60,000 bases of DNA from Symsagittifera roscoffensis (GCF_963678635.1 NC_087064.1:59592338-59652337), one strand, 5' to 3'; shown: positions 20,262-32,149, counted from the first letter of the stretch. Notes: a model not told the origin generated them from the letters alone. Numbers and translations: made by a program.

Positions 20262-21546
20262 TGTCAACCCTTGTACACTGTCGATTTTTTGATAATCTCG
20301 ACGTTGCCATCAATTATTACGACTGATCGAGTAAATGATTGTTAATACGGCCGAGTAGAATCAGGCAAAAAATTTATCAAAAATTTTTTCTAATTTAAAT
20401 CCAACACCCAACCGGGTAGCAGTAAATTCCGGACAAAAATTGCTATCGCCCAAGTGCAAATCGCTCGTAAGAGTGAACACCGGATTAAAGTGATTGCGGA
20501 AACTAGACAGATTGATCATGTTAACGCCGTGATTGAACCCGAGCGATCTCATTGTTGTCGAATATATTTGTACATGACTTTTTCCTACGTCGTTAGGCTT
20601 TCCTCCTACAGAGTGTCCCTCGCGAATTACTCGAATTACTCGAATTGAAGTCAAAATCTTCAAAAGTGAAAGAAATTGTTGCAAAGCTTCTTGCAAAACT
20701 CTCTTCGGGCACCATAGATAAGTGTAGATGACTTATCGGGGTCCGGTTGAAAATTTGATCTCTAAAACAAACACTAGTTCCGCTTGAAATGAGAAAAGAC
20801 GCTGCGACAACTTCTTTAAACTCGTATTTGGCCACTTTTCTAGTAATAGCGCGGTCAATGGATAAGTGAGTTTCGCGTCTAAGTTCCAGCATGTGAACTA
20901 GGCAAGTAGCATTCACAATTTTTACTCCAGAATTTTGGGAATTACATTTTGTTGAGCTTTTCAACAAAACGATTTGATTAATGGCTCGAGTTAACCGAAG
21001 GCGTATTCCAATCCCAGGTAGTAAAGTTTTGTCAATACCGGTCAAGAATGCATCGTTGAGTCGGAAAAATTATCTCCTTTTTCGTCTTGAAGTTCGTATC
21101 GATTTCTAATATAAGGCTTTGAACTGTCTTGAAATTTTGTGGAATCGTCTTCAAACTCGTAGCCTTGTAATGCCAAAAACCCTGCTTGTGCTGGGCATCA
21201 CTAGAAAAATCAATTTTCAAAAGTTCTTGTAGGAATGTAGATTGTTAGATGACGATACTAAAGTTCCATTCAAACTCACTTCTACGTTTTGCCAAGTGCT
21301 CTCTGCTAGATTATTGACCAAAATAGGCGTTTTCCGTTTTAATAGGAGTATTGCTGTCCACAACCGCTTCCTCGTCTTCTTTTTTCTCTGCTTCCGACGA
21401 CGTTGTCCTTGTTCCAACCATCTGAAGCACCAAGATCGTCATATACTAGCTGAAAATCTACGAGTACGTGGTCATTTGAAAACAAATTAAGAGCTAAATG
21501 AGTTACCGATGTTAGGGGCTCAGATGTGAAAAAGGAATTTGTTGAC
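20262..21546 (-). pseudogene. MCP: Major capsid protein relic, copy 3, with 101-bp deletion
   Basis: Same capsid relic as in copies 1 and 2, but most of the N-terminal jelly-roll block is missing. After AGCACCAAGA at about 21,426-21,435 the sequence jumps to TCGTCATATAC, removing 101 bp present in the other copies (about 2,264-2,364 in copy 1). The deletion is not a multiple of three. The middle and C-terminal blocks (21,045-20,593 and 20,696-20,361) are intact to the same degree as elsewhere. Confidence 0.7.
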
Positions 21547-21581
21547 TATCCTTCTCCTCCTTTTCGTCGCAATGCTCCTTT

Positions 21582-22018
21582 TTATCGCAATGCTCTATCA
21601 ACAAGTTTGGTGAAGAAGTCTCTTTTGCTTCGTTTCTTGGTTGCCTTTTTCTGTTTTATCTTAGAGGCTCTGTGCTTCCTGAGTTGCTTGAACGCCCTCT
21701 TTTTCTTTGTATTGCTTCGACGACAGTGTGCTCCTCCTCCTATTTGTTTGCGACTTGCATTCTTGAAAACTTTCTTTATAGAAGATTTTGGCTTAGATCG
21801 TCCGTCCAATATTTCTATTACTTCGGAAGCAGCGGCTGATAAAAAATTTTGGCCAATGGGATGCCATACTTTTTAGCAAGAGGAATTACAAAACCTTTGA
21901 GACTTATGCGGAGAGCTGAGCCTAATCCACTGCCGTTTTGCCGAGCTTGAGAACCAGCAAAGTAGTTTCCTGTTGGACGATTAGCAACTATGCGATTGGA
22001 GTGATAATTAATATCCAT
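21582..22018 (-). pseudogene. Small basic glycine-rich virion-like protein, copy 3
   Basis: Counterpart of 2,511-2,947 with three replacements (I for V at residue 3, A for P before RQNG, T for P in the basic tail). Same frameshift. Confidence 0.5.
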
Positions 22019-22121
22019 CCATCAGGTATTCGGAAGAGACAGAGAGACAAACGGATGCTCGACTGTCCACGACAGAATTATAAAGCAATAAAGCAATGAA
22101 TGAGTGAATAAAGATATGTTT

Positions 22122-23212
22122 TTAGTTGATTGCCACCTGGTGGCGAGATCGCGAGCGGTCATCCGGATATTTGTAGCTAACTAGCTCCGATTCGTAAAAC
22201 CTACCCAAAACTTCCTCTCCGTTTTTGTCTTTTAGAACATATGTGACTGGTTCGTTTCTGTCTAAAGGTTTTGATACAAACTTGATTAAAAACAGCTCGT
22301 CAGTAAAACGCTGCTGATAACCTTTTCGGAATGGGATATCCGTTCGAGCTGATATGCGCAAAAAATTTCCCAATTTAAATTTGAATTTTTCGTCTGATGC
22401 GTCTCACACCATTGTTTCATCTTTTGGTTTCATACGTTTTGAACGCGTTGGGGAAAGTTAACTGAACCAATTTTCCAACGGTTTTTTTGTTTAACATCAA
22501 TCGGCCACATTTTAGTTGAGGCCTTTTTACGGGTATTGAAGAGTTTTGCAAAATTTTTCAAATTATTAACATAACGAAAACTCAAAATACTTGTATATTA
22601 TACCCTCTGGCTTTTGGATTCGCTGTATGTATGATTAACTTCAATTTTTTTATCGGCGCAAAATTTGGCAAAAACACCCTTGAACTCTTTTCCTTGATCT
22701 ACCCATTTTTTTTTGGAATAGAAATTGGGTCACCAATGTTAATCTTTTCCAGAAAACCATCTGTCACAGTTTTTGCATATCTATTCTTTAGTGGCTGAAC
22801 CCTCAAGTATCAACTCAAGCAGTCGACTGCAACTAAAAGATATTTTGTACAACTGTTCTCGTTTGCAATTTTATCCAAATAGGCAAAGTCCATGGACCAA
22901 AAATGGTCAATGCCCAAACTGAAAACACCCAGACGTTTGTGTTTGTACTTGTTTTGCTTGAACTGGGAATACGTGGATGAAGATTTCAAAAAACTGCTCA
23001 ACTTTTTTGCGCGAATGCCAACTTGCAGAAGTTAAATTTTGAACACTTCCATATGCCGTCGGATGTGTAAGAGAGCAGTAAATTACCCGTAAGGGCCAAT
23101 TTTCTTGCTCCGATAAATGGGGTTGTTGATGTGATATGTAGGCTCCATCTTTCTCTCGACTACTCTCCCCTTCATAATTGTTTTTGTTGTTGTTAGTATT
23201 CGTAGTCGTCAA
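22122..23212 (-). pseudogene. INT: Integrase relic, copy 3
   Basis: Counterpart of 3,051-4,141 with the same lesions. The C-terminal block starts MGNFLR here instead of MGNSLR. The core block matches copy 2 (SLGIDHFW). Confidence 0.85.
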
Positions 23213-23248
23213 TTGACGGCGGCTCCTGTTTATACGCCCGTCTTGTTT

Positions 23249-23842
23249 TTAGTTGCTGTTGTCTTTTGGTTTTCTTGAGTTTGGCTGCTGCCTTTTTATA
23301 ATGTTAAGTGCGTAAGTGTTTTGTATCAATTTATCGACTGAATTTTCAAGCGGAAATAAAAGTTTCAAAAGATTTCGGTATTTGGGAGGCAACTTTTTCT
23401 CTTTTAATTGCAAATTTTTCACAATTTGTAAAAAGTTATCATTTGGCGTCGTATCACCAATGACCGCTGCTGATGCACCCGAACCTTTTCTCACTGTTTT
23501 ATCAGAGGAGTTTAGAAAGACGTCGAGATGATTGTCCATTATTTTTTAATTTTTCCGTATGTGCATAAGTTTGTTGTTTCAGGCGCTATTGGTTGAAGTT
23601 GCAGTACGATTTTTATGTTGTTCAAGCAGCGCAGGTTTCTCCTCCTCCTCCTCCTCCTCCTCCTCTTCACCCTGCTGCTTCTCTTTCTTTGCCTCTTTGA
23701 CAAATTGGGGCGATTGTTGTTGAGGTGGAAGGCGATTTCCTTCCTTTGAGTGCTGAAGGCTATTTTCCTGTTGTTGTTGTTGTAGAAGATAATTTGCAGG
23801 GATGAGGACAAATTTTCGAGCTGCTGGGTTGTCATTTATCAT
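23249..23842 (-). pseudogene. Uncharacterised polyQ/polyE protein, copy 3
   Basis: Counterpart of 4,178-4,768. Besides the shared in-frame TGA it has a private TTA to TAA change just ahead of MDNHLDVF (near 23,545). The runs are 5 Q and 10 E. Confidence 0.5.
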
Positions 23843-23932
23843 TAATAGGAGGATGAGGAAGGGGAAGGCGCAATGAGAGCAACATCTCCGATTATAAGTT
23901 CAGCGCAACGAGCAATTTGTCTGGACAGGTGT

Positions 23933-24753
23933 CTAGTGGACTTGTGTGATCCGGATTGCGAATTGAAAAGACGAGTTGGGGCTGACAAAAAAACTTGCCA
24001 AGGTTCCTGTGACCGACTGTTTCTGCAGCTCTGGGGGTAAGAAATAGAGAGTGGACTTAGTTTCTCCTGTTTCACGACGGCGATTTCTCAGGGAGATACA
24101 TTCGTCAGTTATAAAAGTACAAAAACGCAAAACGTTCGGGCAAGAGGGTGTGAGATCAATCAAAAAGCGGTCAAAATTCTCTTTCATGCTTTCTCTATAA
24201 CAGTTCCAAATAAACTGAGAGCTGGCGCATTCTAGCTCAGTGCCAAGTATTTTGAGTTAATCTCCAACGCGTGGAGAGCTTATTAAAAGTACATGTTTAG
24301 TATTTTTGTCAACTGTGACGCAAAATTTTCCCTGTTGTTAAAATTTGTGTTTGATGAAAATGACAGATATATCCTTGTGACGTCCGGCTGGGGCTAATGT
24401 TGAAAAAGCTCTACATTGTAAACTTTCTTCACAAAAATCTTCAAAAATTACTAGAGTTTTCTTATTAGCAAAGTCTTAGAGGATTTTTTGTATGATTCGA
24501 TCTACGAAAAAGGAATCTGAAGCGTCGACACTGTTTTTTTTATTGATATATACAAAAGTAATGGGGGCTTTAACGTTTTGCTTAAAGTCGGATTATTTTG
24601 TTTGCCAGAAACGGTAGAAATAAACTATATGTTTACAGGCTGGTTGATATATACCGTCGATTGGCCGAGTTAGCATTTAGTAAATTAACCATGTTTTTCA
24701 GATCCTGATGCACCGCATACACACATGAATACTCGCTCATTTTTTTTTCTTTT
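23933..24753 (-). pseudogene. ATP: Packaging ATPase relic, copy 3
   Basis: Counterpart of 4,859-5,680. The 8-base T-run matches copy 1, and both shared TAA stops are present. A few private substitutions lie near the Walker B block (24,420-24,480). Confidence 0.75.
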
Positions 24754-24943
24754 CTTTTGTTCAATTCACGCGATGTCATCTTTACATGGACGATGGCGAT
24801 GTTGAAACTGAAGCTGGCAGTAAATAACTCAAGCGAGTAGAAACTCTTATAAAATAGGTCTTCTCTTCACAATTGGGGGATCTTAGGCACAATTGCAAAA
24901 CACACAAGGCAACGAGCATACAAACAAAATTCCTTGGAACCAA

Positions 24944-26125
24944 AAATACAATGTCAAAGCCTTGTCTCCTACAGCAGAAAAAGTTCCACTATGATTCCAC
25001 TGCAGCTGGGGCCTTGCAGTCTGTTTGATCTTCCCCAACACTACTACTACTTCTGCTGCTAGTTTTTGCTCTGTGCGAAGGCGTGGTAGAAAAAAACTAT
25101 AGTAGAAAACAAATTAGTATAGTAAAAAGTTTTTTCCTCGAAAATGTAAGTGTTGTTGTGATTGCTGCTCGATCTATTTTGAGTCAACTTAAAAAAAAAC
25201 GGAAAGTCGGGAGATAAAAAAACAAATGTTTAAGCGAAAAAAGTGATTTGATTGAGGTAGATTGTTGTGATCAACACCTTGCTGTCGTTGGTTTCTGTCT
25301 GTGGAGCTAGTAGTTTTTAAACTTGTTGCTGCTGCAATTTGAAAAGAGAAAGCTGCTGATCTCATTGTAGAAAAAACCAAATTACCAGTAATGTTTAAAT
25401 TAAGCAAACGATAAAAAGTTATATCTTTCAAAAAAACAGACCTTTGTAAAATTTTGAAATCTTTTTCCTCTCGCTACTCACTCAATCACTCACTCACTCA
25501 CTCCTTCGTCTCTTCCTTGTAAGCGACGACGACGACAGGCTTCTCTTTGTCTTTTTTCTCTTCCATTTGGTCCCCTTTTTCTTGTTCTTCTTCTTGTTCT
25601 TCACCTTTTTTTTTCTTCTTTTGCTTCCACTGCTACTGCTGTTAATAACCCGAGCTTATCCACAATCCAATCACCCATATGCATCATCCGAAATCTGGGA
25701 AATGGGCGGGACGGTCGTCAAAATTTTCTCAATAGTCAAGCAATGAATCAGTCAGTGAGTCAATCAGGACCTGAAAAGCACCAAAAGAGGGAAAACAACA
25801 ACAATAAAAGTTTAATAAAAAAAATAATTGTCTTGCTTTAAGTTTGGTGGGTTTGGTGGTTAATCGTGTACCACAAGCACACGCACACACACACACACAC
25901 ACACAGACGTACACACACACATACACACAGACATATTAGCCGCCTGACTTAAGGTTAGAAAAAGATGAAAAAAAATCAATTAATTCTACCAGGCAACAAC
26001 TAACTATTCAGTTCAAAGAAATAATTGATCAAACGAACTAGGGCATCATAATTTAAACCTTTTCAATTCCCAGTTGACGCTCTTTGTTGTAACATGCTGA
26101 GCAACAGACCCCGATGCTTATTTAG
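24944..26125. repeat. Low-complexity flank of the array with (TCAC)n and (CA)n tracts
   Basis: Unique sequence begins right after the array edge. It has CTACTACTA/CTGCTG-like triplets near 25,037, a TCAC-type tetranucleotide run at 25,475-25,503, a long pyrimidine-rich stretch at 25,500-25,640 and a CA repeat at 25,876-25,934. No gene is recognisable. The short ORFs here are simple-sequence translations or AT-rich noise. Confidence 0.6.
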
Positions 26126-26434
26126 ATGACATTGGAAAATGTATTTGAATATGCAGACGATTCAAGGCAATATGATTGCGATCCAAGTATTCGGGACCGC
26201 TCGAGAAAAGAGACATTCCCCATAAAAGCGACTGCCCATCTGATCTTCGCAGTCATCTGTAATACAATGAGCCTGATTGTCGTCGTCAACCACAGGAAGT
26301 CCACATTGTTTGTAGCATTTGTAAAAGTGAGATCATATCATATGCGTGATGCCTTGATCTTTCAATGGGTTTCCAAGTCTTTCTTTTACCACCCTACACT
26401 GTTTACGTGCTTTTCCTTCATGTGTAATGTTTGA
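26126..26434 (+). CDS. Hypothetical 102-aa ORF
   Basis: An ATG at 26,126 opens a 102-codon frame. Its first half has a normal amino-acid mix (MTLENVFEYADDSRQYD) and its middle is hydrophobic (LIFAVICNTMSLIVVV). No family is recognised and there is no neighbour to support it. It may be an exon or a transposon relic, or chance. Confidence 0.15.
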   Translation: MTLENVFEYADDSRQYDCDPSIRDRSRKETFPIKATAHLIFAVICNTMSLIVVVNHRKSTLFVAFVKVRSYHMRDALIFQWVSKSFFYHPTLFTCFSFMCNV

Positions 26435-26790
26435 AAAAGATAAAATGAGTATATTTAGTCTTGCAACGAGCTCGAAGCTTCAATTTTGCACGCGATCTGA
26501 AATTGACAGCATATTGTATTTAGTAACGAACCTAAAATTAAAAAAAAAAACAGATCAAACAAAAATATATGTAAAGACAGAAGATTACGAATGAAGAAAA
26601 ATTAATTTGTAAACAAGATGTATCAAAACAATTGTTATCTGTAATTATATCTTCCAACACAAAATAATTTTGCCGACGACGAAATCCTTACTGCTGGTAC
26701 TAACATCACTTGTTTTTTCGTTGCTTCTGATGATAGGAGGGAGAAGAATTGTTAGGGATGTTCCATCGCGCGGAGATATCTTCTGAAAAG

Positions 26791-26799
26791 TTTGTTGTT

Positions 26800-26886
<87 letters not shown>

Positions 26887-26900
26887 GCTGTTATTGTTGC

Positions 26901-26940
<40 letters not shown>

Positions 26941-26942
26941 GC

Positions 26943-26994
<52 letters not shown>

Positions 26995-27023
26995 ATTGTT
27001 GTTGTTGTTGTTGTTGTTGTTGC

Positions 27024-27061
<38 letters not shown>

Positions 27062-27082
27062 TTGTTGTTGTTGTTGTTGTTT

Positions 27083-27126
<44 letters not shown>

Positions 27127-27165
27127 GATGATGTTGTTGTTGCTGTTGCTGTTCTTGTTCTTGTT
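26791..27165. repeat. (TTG)n / (CAA)n microsatellite, about 370 bp
   Basis: An almost pure TTG repeat with scattered TTA, CTG, TTT and ATG variants. Because the repeat is a triplet and the variants are substitutions, all three frames on each strand stay largely open (poly-Leu, poly-Val, poly-Asn, poly-Thr and so on). Those ORFs are not evidence of genes. Confidence 0.95.
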
Positions 27166-27732
27166 TTGGTTCTCAAGAGGCAAATGACACTTTGGGACGG
27201 CGTTCAGTTTGCCAAAGTGTTTGATGGAAAGAGTTGTTGCTTGTTGTAGTGACCTTTTCTTCGACTTGATCATCAACAAAGTTTCCGACCGCTGTTTCAA
27301 TATCCTCCTCCTCCTTCTCCTCCTCGATTGCTGCTTCTACATCGAAAGACTTTGTTCGGAAATTTTGATTCGAACGAAAATGAACTCAGTCAAAATTACA
27401 GCCACAAAGTGCTGTTGATTCAATCAGGAGATTGATTGTTGGAAAAATCATATCTTTTTCAAACCAATACAATTCATCTTGTTCATTTGAGATCTCGCAA
27501 AAAATTGGTTCATATGAAAATTAGCTTCTTCACAGTTTTATAATATCAACCTTGCTTGTAATTTTCAATGCAAGGCTGTTGATCAAATGGAACGCAATCA
27601 TTATTTTTTTGTGCATAAACGTCCAATAAAGACAATGTAAACTGAAAAATTTAGCGTGAGCAGTATCTTAATGGAATTTATCTCCCCGATTCTAAACAAA
27701 AAACACACGTTTATTGTTTGCAACTTTTGTTA
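27166..27732. other. No recognisable gene
   Basis: Contains a short CTCCTCCTC-type run at 27,304-27,330 and AT-rich sequence downstream of the polymerase relic's stop. Nothing else is supportable. Confidence 0.4.
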
Positions 27733-30700
27733 TTTTTCGCAAAATTGGTTTCCCAACTTGTCTGTGCAACTAAAACGTCTAATGAACGCAAATGAAGATC
27801 TCAGCTCCTGAATTTCTTGTTTAACCAAGGCTCGAAACTTTTCGCAATCAGTTCTTTTCTCTACAGCTTGATTTAGAGTTAGTCCTTTGTTTTTTATTAA
27901 ACTATATTCAATTATGCTTTGCGTGTTGAAGCCACTCAAATAATAAAATTAGGTCCCCACTACAAAATTTTAAAATCTCAATGTTTTCCGGAATTTTGTT
28001 TGTCGTGCACCCCAAATTGTTTCCTAATAGGATATCTCTGTTCTGTGTCCTTGTCGGCGAGTCTGTTTCATCAAAGTACATAATGCTGTCTGTATCACAT
28101 TATAACATATTTGTCGTCTTTTTCACTCGCTGCATGCACACGTAGAGGACAGTGCGCGCATGAGCCGTTGTAAATCCAGCGAGCACAACATTGGATTTTC
28201 GGGCAGAAACTGCAGCATCGTCAATATCTTTATATTGCAGATACATAAAGTCATTTCCCACAAAGGTTGCATCCAACACTCTAGTGGTGCTCGAAGTGAA
28301 ATGTTCAATAACATCGGTGTTATTATTGATATATCGAGTTTTTGGCAAGTTTTCTCTCATTCCAAAAAATCCTCAAAAAAGAATTCAAGAGAATTTTCGA
28401 AATCAAACGGAGACCTTCATTGTAACTAATCTTGTCAGGATCCAATTTCACGACTTCCTTGAAATCAAAACGCTGCAAAAAGTATGTCTTTTGAAGACAC
28501 AATTTCCCTGGCTGGCAATCATAGGATTTTGACCATCCACTTTCTTCAGTTTTAATTTTCGAAAAATTGTTAATGTATTTCGTTCGAAGAGGTGGCTGCT
28601 TGGTTTTTCACGGTTTCATGGTCCCACCTCTACGACATATAAACTCCGGTAGCCGTTCGGTAACGTTAACTTGAGTTCAAAAATTACAAAGGTCCCCCAA
28701 AATGTTCTGTTGAGATGATTGTTTCCATGTCTGCATTCAAGTTGCAAAAGGTTCTCGCAAACTGTTTTGGATTTCTTGTCGGCAGCAGATTCTTCGACAC
28801 AGCTTCTACAAAGAGGGAAGAGAAGCTTCAAGTTATATTTGAAAGGGAAGAAATGTATCATAAGATTTTGCGGCGGCAAGACAAGACATTTAACGAGTCC
28901 AAACCAATGGTCTTTTAGGATTCAATCTTCAGCTAAACTTCTCGGTTGACAGTAAATGAAGCCGGGGATCCTCAGTATAACTTTCCGATTGAACATAATC
29001 AGATCGTGTTCAACTTCAGTCGTCGTAGTTATTTTCCCTACTGCCTGGTGCAATTAAAATCTCTGATGGCTGACCAACGGGTTAGGAACAGTTTGCTTTA
29101 ACGTAGGGATGAAGAGAAGAAATGTCGACGTAACAAAAGTGTTGATTTTTATCTTGTTTTGTCCAATGAAGGTTAAAGTTTTCAATACTACCACCAACAA
29201 AAAAATCTCGTGCACTTAATGGTGTGAGCTAGGACTTTTAGAAACAATCAATTTCAGGATTCTAGAAGAGGAAAGCGTTGTGCTGTTGTAATTATTATTA
29301 TATAAATCTGTTACTAAGGTACGATGGTCACACTTCCAAATGTGCTCACATGCCTCAACGATGAACTCGTATCCGTCTGTTGTTTTATACCTGGTTTTCT
29401 CTTTGATCTGCTTCTGTAAAAAAAAATCAAAGATCTTTATAGGAAGTTAGTCACAATTCTTCCATCGTCATCCCGAGATTTTTGTCAAAAACCTTATGGC
29501 TTGAAAAACATTTTGGACATCCGTGACAATAGCAACCAAAAAATTCATAGATAGTTGCAAGATACAGAGTCTTTTTTTTCTCTGACAAGAAATAGCTAGG
29601 ACTGGACGAGCGATCTTCATGATCATCAAGCTTTAACATCATCCCGTCAACTTTACATGGACCAACTTTTTACTCTCCGACTTTTCGATTACTGATATTA
29701 GTTTTGCCTGATTTGTAGAAAGCAATTTTGTGTTTACACGTTTCGGCTTTCCCGCTTTCCTGACTTTCAATCCAGGTCAACCATTGTAAAGCAGAGAAAA
29801 ATGTAGCATCCCGAGATTGGTAACCATTGATCGGTAAAATACCAATTGCATTCATAGGCATAAAAAGCTGCCTGTAAATAGAATTGCATGCAGATGCAGC
29901 AGTACACGCAACATTGAAAGGGTCAATCGATTTGATCAGGGTTCGAAATTGAAGTACGCTTTGACGTAATAACTCCACGTCTGATTGACAGTATTCTATC
30001 AATTTCTGGTAAAAATTGCACATTTGATTGGACTGCTGATAGTTGTGTCGTTGTTGGTCAGTACACTTGGAAAAATCTTCTATTTATTTTTTGTTTTTCA
30101 TGCTTGCTATCCCAAAAAAATATTTGGGTGGAAAATGCTCGACTTCAACAGCGAATTGCTGGCTGGTGCTCGGAAAACCAGAATGATTTTTAGGTCGTTT
30201 TGACGGACAATTTTCGCTTCCACTGAAGATGTAGGCTGACTACAAAAATCACAGTTTTCAGAGTAGTAGGAAGGCTGCAGACACAAATTTTGTCGAAGGT
30301 GGCAGTCTTTTGATTCATGAAATACATAAATTTTCTGTTGATCAAGTGCCGCTCTGCAGGTGATAGTGAGGAAAGTAACCTTTTTAAATCTCTGTCAGCT
30401 CAAATGTTTTCGCGAATTTACAAAGAGCTATCGGAATGAATAGAAATGAGTCAATAAACCTCATGTTTCCGACTTTCATAGATATGACTTTATTGCCTCT
30501 TGAAAAAATCTTTGGAATGCATTGTTGTTGTTCATAAAATTCTTCAAGTATGGATAAAACGAGCCGTCCCCACTTTCTTACACGTTCCAGGTCACCAAAA
30601 AAAGTATGAACAAAATTGTGATGCGCAAGTATTTGATCACCACTCAGTGTTTTTGCGCATAACAAAACAGTCTTATGATTATGGTTCTGCTCGCAACTTT

Positions 30701-32149
30701 GATCCATTTCTATATCAAAAACCCGTAATGCATTGTCTTGTACAGCTTGCTCAGTGTCTCGATCAATCTCCGGTAACGGGCTGCTTTCCTCGTCCGCTTT
30801 CTTTGTCTTTTCCGCTGAGTCTCGATAATCTTCCTTTTCATTGTCATAGTCGGTGTTTGGGCCTTTCCTCCTTATCGGTTGTTGAATGAAGCACTGACGC
30901 AAATGACGCGTCATTTGCTCCCATTGTCAAAGTACTGGGAGCAAATGACGCACCGTGGTTTTTGAACATTTATGCGAAGACATTGACTGCTTTGCGACAC
31001 AGGCAGATCACGTGGGGCAATGTCTAAAACTTGCACAATGTGAGGTGTGAGCATCCTTACAAAGTTGAGTTTTCAATTTCATTCCACACGTAGTGTACGA
31101 TCTATTCCTCCTACGTGACAAAAACTGAAGCGACCGCATCTATTTCTACTTTCAGCTTGTCTACACAGTACACATGAGATGGCAGGGCATATATCCTTAG
31201 ATGTTGAATAGGTTTTATGACAAGCATAACAGTAAAAACGAGCCCTGAATAAACCTTTCATTGTTGTTAGAAGATCCACATGTCCTCCTCTATCTTGATT
31301 ATAAAGCAGATCTATATGCTTTTAGTGACCTTCGTTAAAACACTTTAAGAAAGCAGCCATAAACTTTGGGTCATACAAAACTTTTGCATAAATTTTGAGC
31401 GGAGCCATTTTTGACGGTTTTTCAAGATTTTCAAGCGTCCATTTTGCTCCATAATTTAGTGTAAAACTGTCTGTTAATTGGTTTTTGGTCACTATTTGTT
31501 TGATAAGTCGGTTTGTAGCGGCTAATTAGTGTTTAGGGGAGGAATTTTTTTCCTATTTTTGAGCTGCCTGAGCTATTCTCAAGTGCGTTCGTGTCCAATG
31601 GCAAGTGCAGTGATTGAGTAGTTATTGTCATCTGTCTCAATTATTCGTGCGACTGAGCGTTTTTGCTGCAGAAAAGCGAGCAAGTCGGGAATGGTGCGTT
31701 GATTTTTACCTTCAAAATTTTCAACCCCCATTGCGGGAAGAGATACAGATAAAATTTTCAACCAAATTGTACCACTGGTATCAAAACCTTCGTTGGATTC
31801 AAATATCCGATCCATTTCGTTTAAAACTAAATATATGCTGAAATTGTCATGCTCTTGAAAGGGCATATGAATCGGAAAACTCAAGCTGGGATTATGTAGA
31901 ACCACTCTAACTCTATGAGACAAGTTTTTCACGTTTGTTTGCAGCTCTTGTCAGCGAAGACAGAGCGTGCCCAAATGTCAATTTGATTTTGTCTACCTGT
32001 GATTTCAAATTGGAAAAGGTCACTTTGTAGTCTCTGTTGACAGCTTGAAGCGCGCTTCTTCTCTGTGATATTCTAGAAATTGTATGAAAATCCTGAGTAT
32101 TGAAAGAGGACCCCATTTTCTTGCAGTTGATGACAAACGCGTCAGTCAA
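27733..32149 (-). pseudogene. POLB: Polinton-type family-B DNA polymerase, nearly full-length, broken
   Basis: Minus-strand blocks in order. The N-terminal region (32,149-31,579) includes LSFPIHMPFQEHDNFSIYLV. A cysteine-rich region follows (31,279-31,079, RFYCYACHKTYS). The exonuclease start is FDIEMDQ, then MKVGNMRFIDSFLFIP (30,914-30,384). YCQSDVELL (Exo III-like) is followed by a GYQSRD/WLTWIE block (30,023-29,670) and YEFFGCYCHGCPKC (29,642-29,451). A PVGQPSEIL block (near 29,070) marks the region after motif A. LPPQNLMIHFFPFK and FPLCRSC lie in 28,879-28,616. Then comes NVVLAGFTTAHART (28,360-28,100), an in-frame TAA, and motif C CDTDSIMYFDE. The C-terminus is LIKNKGLTLNQ (27,939-27,730). 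Span about 4.4 kb. Many stops and frameshifts. In the family it replicates the element's DNA using a protein primer. Orientation matches the capsid/integrase/ATPase relics to its left. Confidence 0.85.
30900..30951. repeat. Palindrome and 16-bp hairpin inside the polymerase relic
   Basis: Bases 30,900-30,917 are a perfect 18-bp palindrome (CAAATGACGCGTCATTTG). Bases 30,908-30,923 and 30,936-30,951 form perfect 16-bp inverted arms around a 12-bp loop. It sits in a poorly conserved stretch between the cysteine-rich and exonuclease blocks. Confidence 0.8.

Larger units (their letters stand above)
19173..24943. repeat. 9.58-kb tandem unit, copy 3 (truncated)
   Basis: Homology to copies 1 and 2 runs to 24,943 and stops abruptly inside the hydrophobic ORF upstream of the ATPase (position 5,870 of copy 1). 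Sequence beyond is unrelated. This marks the right edge of the array. The copy carries a 101-bp deletion near 21,436. Confidence 0.95.

Noticed and set aside
1-24943. Possibility that the three units are an assembly duplication
   Set aside because: Each copy has private substitutions, homopolymer and triplet length differences, and copy 3 has a 101-bp deletion, so they are more likely real. Long reads would settle it.
25729-25926. 65-codon minus ORF with alternating Val-Cys
   Set aside because: It translates the CA/GT dinucleotide repeat at 25,876-25,934.
26706-27300. Long ORFs (131-182 codons) of poly-Leu, poly-Val, poly-Asn and poly-Thr
   Set aside because: They are translations of a TTG microsatellite. 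A triplet repeat without stops is open in several frames on both strands.
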